A DNA stretch of 64,000 bases from Methylocapsa palsarum (GTDB lineage: Bacteria > Pseudomonadota > Alphaproteobacteria > Rhizobiales > Beijerinckiaceae), in NCBI RefSeq assembly GCF_900114285.1, contig NZ_FOSN01000007.1, positions 124,001 through 188,000 of the forward strand, read 5' to 3'. The position numbers were made by a program, and so were the translations under genes. The notes below the pieces were generated by a model that did not search any database, had not been told where the DNA came from, and saw only the letters and a list, made by a program, of their open reading frames with translations. This document shows, one piece after another, positions 62,124 through 64,000 of this stretch. The number at the start of each line of letters is the position of its first letter. Within the stretch, counting starts at the first letter, position 1.

Positions 62124-62885
62124 GGGAGGCCAAGCGTTTCAATCGCGAGGCGGCGCCTCCTCAGATGTAGTCAAAATTGTGGCGGAATATCGGATATTCT
62201 TTTCGGGTCGTCATTGGGCGAGCGCTTTGACAGATTGGCGACTTTTTTATCCTTGGCGCGTTTTCTCCAACCATTTAAGGTCTCGCGTGTAAGATCATGC
62301 AGGTGTAAGGTCGCGCACGAGCGATTCGGTGATTTGTCATTGACCACCCAATAGGTCTCTAGCGGCAATTGGTCGTGAGTAGGCCTTTCCGCGTAAACGA
62401 CAGTAGAACGTTTCGGGAGCTGCAAATATAATTTGATTTTTGATCGCATGCATGCTTGTGATCGACGACGGTAAAACACATAACGCCTGCCCACGTTCGT
62501 TGCGGATCAAATGAATGGCCGGGCCATGGTGGCGGTCAATGAGTTGCGGGGCAATGAATTCGGTCAGCGCGTTCGGCGACCGAGTTGTGTTCTTGCAATC
62601 TTGCCTTGTTAAAGTTGCTTGGGCCCGGAATCCTCCCGTGCAAGGTTCTAGCGCGCCGGTAAAGAACCCCTCCCGTCGAGATGAACTTGAAACTACAACA
62701 GTAAAACGACAACAGCATTGAAGATGCGAAATCCTCGGTCCCGAAACGCTGACTCGCAACGAGCATCGAAATAACGGGGAAACAATCTGAACCAGCGCGC
62801 CGACTCGATGCAAGATCGAGTTCCGCACTTTCCTTGTGATCTGCGCGCCGTCTTTTTAGTGGACAAAAATGTTCGTGGACAAAAA
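62124..62885. other. Lower-GC stretch with no gene that I can support
   Basis: 762 bases whose GC is visibly lower than in the flanks. Two minus-strand frames (62171-62494, 107 codons; 62337-62828, 163 codons) overlap each other, lack ribosome binding sites and match no family I know. It could be foreign DNA in decay. Confidence 0.4.
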
Positions 62886-63545
62886 ATGAAACGTCAGCCC
62901 AAGCCTTTTTCGGTCGAGATCAAGCGATCGCGCCGCTCCCCCGGCGCACCCGCCCCGTCGCAGGCCAGCGCGCTTGAACTGGAGATCGACGAAGCCGCAC
63001 CGCCGCAATTCACGCAGCGCTCCGCAGAATCCGATCTCGTCGTTCCCGCATTTTTGCAGACGCCGAATGGAAGCAGACGGCTTACATCCAAGGAAAACTC
63101 GGACGCGGCGGCCAAAGATCGCGACAAAGTCTTCGCGTCCCTTCCCGCTCGACAACCAAGCGACGCCGATCAATCCGGCAACCGGACTGCTCCCAGGGTC
63201 TTGCAGAGTCTCGTACAACCGGAGATCTCCGATCTCGCGATCGAGGCCAAGCCGATGAGGCGCGTGTCGGCAAAAAAAGGAAAAAGCGATAAGCCGATTG
63301 CCAGGAAAACCCCCGCGACGTATGAGCCAAACGCCAGCGTCATCAATATCGCAAACCGCGAACCCACTCCAAGCCGGAAGCCCGCTTCCGTTCGGGTCGC
63401 CGACGAGGCTTCCGACGCCAAACTCATAACAATCCAGACAGCGCCTCAGCTGACCAGACCGCGTGTCTTCCTCGGCCGCGCGGACGCATCGACGCTTCCC
63501 CCGGGCCAGCGCTGGAAACGCCGGCTCCACCCCCGAGCCTGGTAA
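62886..63545 (+). CDS. Hypothetical basic, low-complexity protein
   Basis: 219 residues starting MKRQPKPFSVEIKRSRRS. The rest is rich in Ser, Ala, Pro, Lys and Arg with no membrane segment, ending with RVFLGRADASTLPPGQRWKRRLHPRAW. The N-terminal KPFSVEIKRSRR pattern and the C-terminal PPGQRWKRRL end look conserved in family-like fashion among Rhizobiales hypotheticals, but I cannot name a function. The start is chosen at the ATG beginning this pattern (62886). Confidence 0.55.
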   Translation: MKRQPKPFSVEIKRSRRSPGAPAPSQASALELEIDEAAPPQFTQRSAESDLVVPAFLQTPNGSRRLTSKENSDAAAKDRDKVFASLPARQPSDADQSGNRTAPRVLQSLVQPEISDLAIEAKPMRRVSAKKGKSDKPIARKTPATYEPNASVINIANREPTPSRKPASVRVADEASDAKLITIQTAPQLTRPRVFLGRADASTLPPGQRWKRRLHPRAW

Positions 63546-63574
63546 TTCACCGCTGCGGGTCTGATCAGGTTTGT

Positions 63575-64000
63575 TCAGCGTCGCGGGATCGACGACGTCA
63601 GATCCCAATCTCTTGGATTTGCTTCTGGAACAAAGGCCCCGTCCTCGCGCAACGTTCCGCCTACAGGCTCGGGAGGGATAGGCGCCCGGTCGATCGCTGC
63701 AGGCCGCGCGGCATAGGCCGACGGAACGCTTGCAACCGGAACACTTGCAACAGGCGCGGGTCCCGGTCCCGCATGCGCCGTGAGCGCGCCATCAGACGGA
63801 ATTTTTCCCTGCGCCATATCCACGTCATCGTCGAATTCGGGCGCATCCGGCAAACTGTCGCGCGGATTTTGCGGGGCCGGCGCGATTTGTGGTTCCGGCC
63901 GGCAGATTCGGCGCGGGCCAGACGATGAGTTTCCGTGCATCGCCAGGTCGAAATGGATGTGGTTGTAGTGGAAAACGTTGGCGCCTGGTCCCAATACGGT
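63575..64000 (-). CDS. Extensin-like C-terminal domain protein, 3' part (runs off the window)
   Basis: About 140 codons visible. The start of the visible part, LGPGANVFHYNHIHFDLAMH, followed by PRRICRPEP, is the end of the extensin-like C-terminal domain (DUF/PF06904 type), which has a peptidase-like fold with conserved His and Asp in NHIHFD. A Pro/Ala-rich tail of about 100 residues follows, with VASVPVASVP repeats. The 5' part lies beyond base 64000. Probably an exported cell-envelope protein. Confidence 0.8.
   Translation of the reverse strand, partial: TVLGPGANVFHYNHIHFDLAMHGNSSSGPRRICRPEPQIAPAPQNPRDSLPDAPEFDDDVDMAQGKIPSDGALTAHAGPGPAPVASVPVASVPSAYAARPAAIDRAPIPPEPVGGTLREDGAFVPEANPRDWDLTSSIPRR

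Noticed and set aside
1-64000. tRNA, rRNA, tmRNA or RNase P RNA genes
   Set aside because: I looked for T-loop (GGTTCRAATCC) and RNase P (GAAAGTCCGG) patterns and saw none that fold convincingly. A tRNAscan/Infernal run would be decisive.
1-64000. Insertion sequences or prophage
   Set aside because: No transposase or phage structural gene was seen. The XerD-type fragment at the left end looks like the housekeeping recombinase.

Overview
The window looks like the chromosome of an alphaproteobacterial (Rhizobiales-type) methanotroph. Direct evidence is a complete particulate methane monooxygenase operon (pmoC-pmoA-pmoB, minus strand, 49269 to 46053) set in high-GC DNA with typical alphaproteobacterial neighbours: aa3-type oxidase subunit IV next to split pntAA/pntAB/pntB, CarD next to fdxA and an S4 protein, 6S RNA upstream of 5-formyl-THF cyclo-ligase, a suhB/mmgR-type sRNA, a DUF1150 protein and a phasin. 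PmoA has an N-terminal extension of about 40 residues and reads, from memory, more like the Methylocapsa/USC-alpha (Beijerinckiaceae) type than Methylocystis PmoA1 or PmoA2. That placement is an inference needing a phylogeny. No tRNA, rRNA, prophage, insertion sequence or CRISPR array was seen.

Layout. 0-12 kb: start of a XerD-type recombinase, a Tat-exported L,D-transpeptidase-like lipoprotein with an altered active site, dapF-mtaB, a GyrI-like exported protein, a phosphoesterase, a GNAT enzyme, an alpha/beta hydrolase, and a membrane protein set. 12-18 kb: 5-FCL with 6S RNA upstream, glcD, PhnA, gene remnants, phasin, PPK2. 18-30 kb: GST, dnaE, ABC1 kinase, transhydrogenase, hisN with a suhB/mmgR-like sRNA, cold-shock protein. 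30-37 kb: deoA-cdd, a KGG stress protein and the pentose-phosphate operon tkt-gnd-pgl. 37.5-44 kb: an ion-transporter/OmpA fusion, trmD, pyruvate carboxylase. 44-50 kb: the pmo block, followed on the same strand by an exported, membrane-anchored protein whose predicted mature form starts with His, and by a multi-pass membrane protein. 50-64 kb: nuclease, M48 lipoprotein, DUF3311/monocarboxylate symporter pair, FAD monooxygenase, D,D-carboxypeptidase, CobW GTPase, S4 protein, ferredoxin, a CarD protein with a very long extension, DUF1150, and the end of an extensin-like protein.

The most striking non-coding structure is a family of about 112-bp elements, each made of two adjacent hairpins. There are eight units at six sites, including three exact head-to-tail units at 44250-44585. 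In size and two-palindrome design they match the Rhizobium intergenic mosaic elements (RIME). Several units lie against or inside the stop codons of neighbouring genes.

Together the genes describe a methane oxidizer: pMMO makes methanol, and transhydrogenase and the pentose-phosphate enzymes manage NADPH. Pyruvate carboxylase and a monocarboxylate permease hint at some use of C2/C3 acids, and phasin and polyphosphate kinase point to storage polymers.
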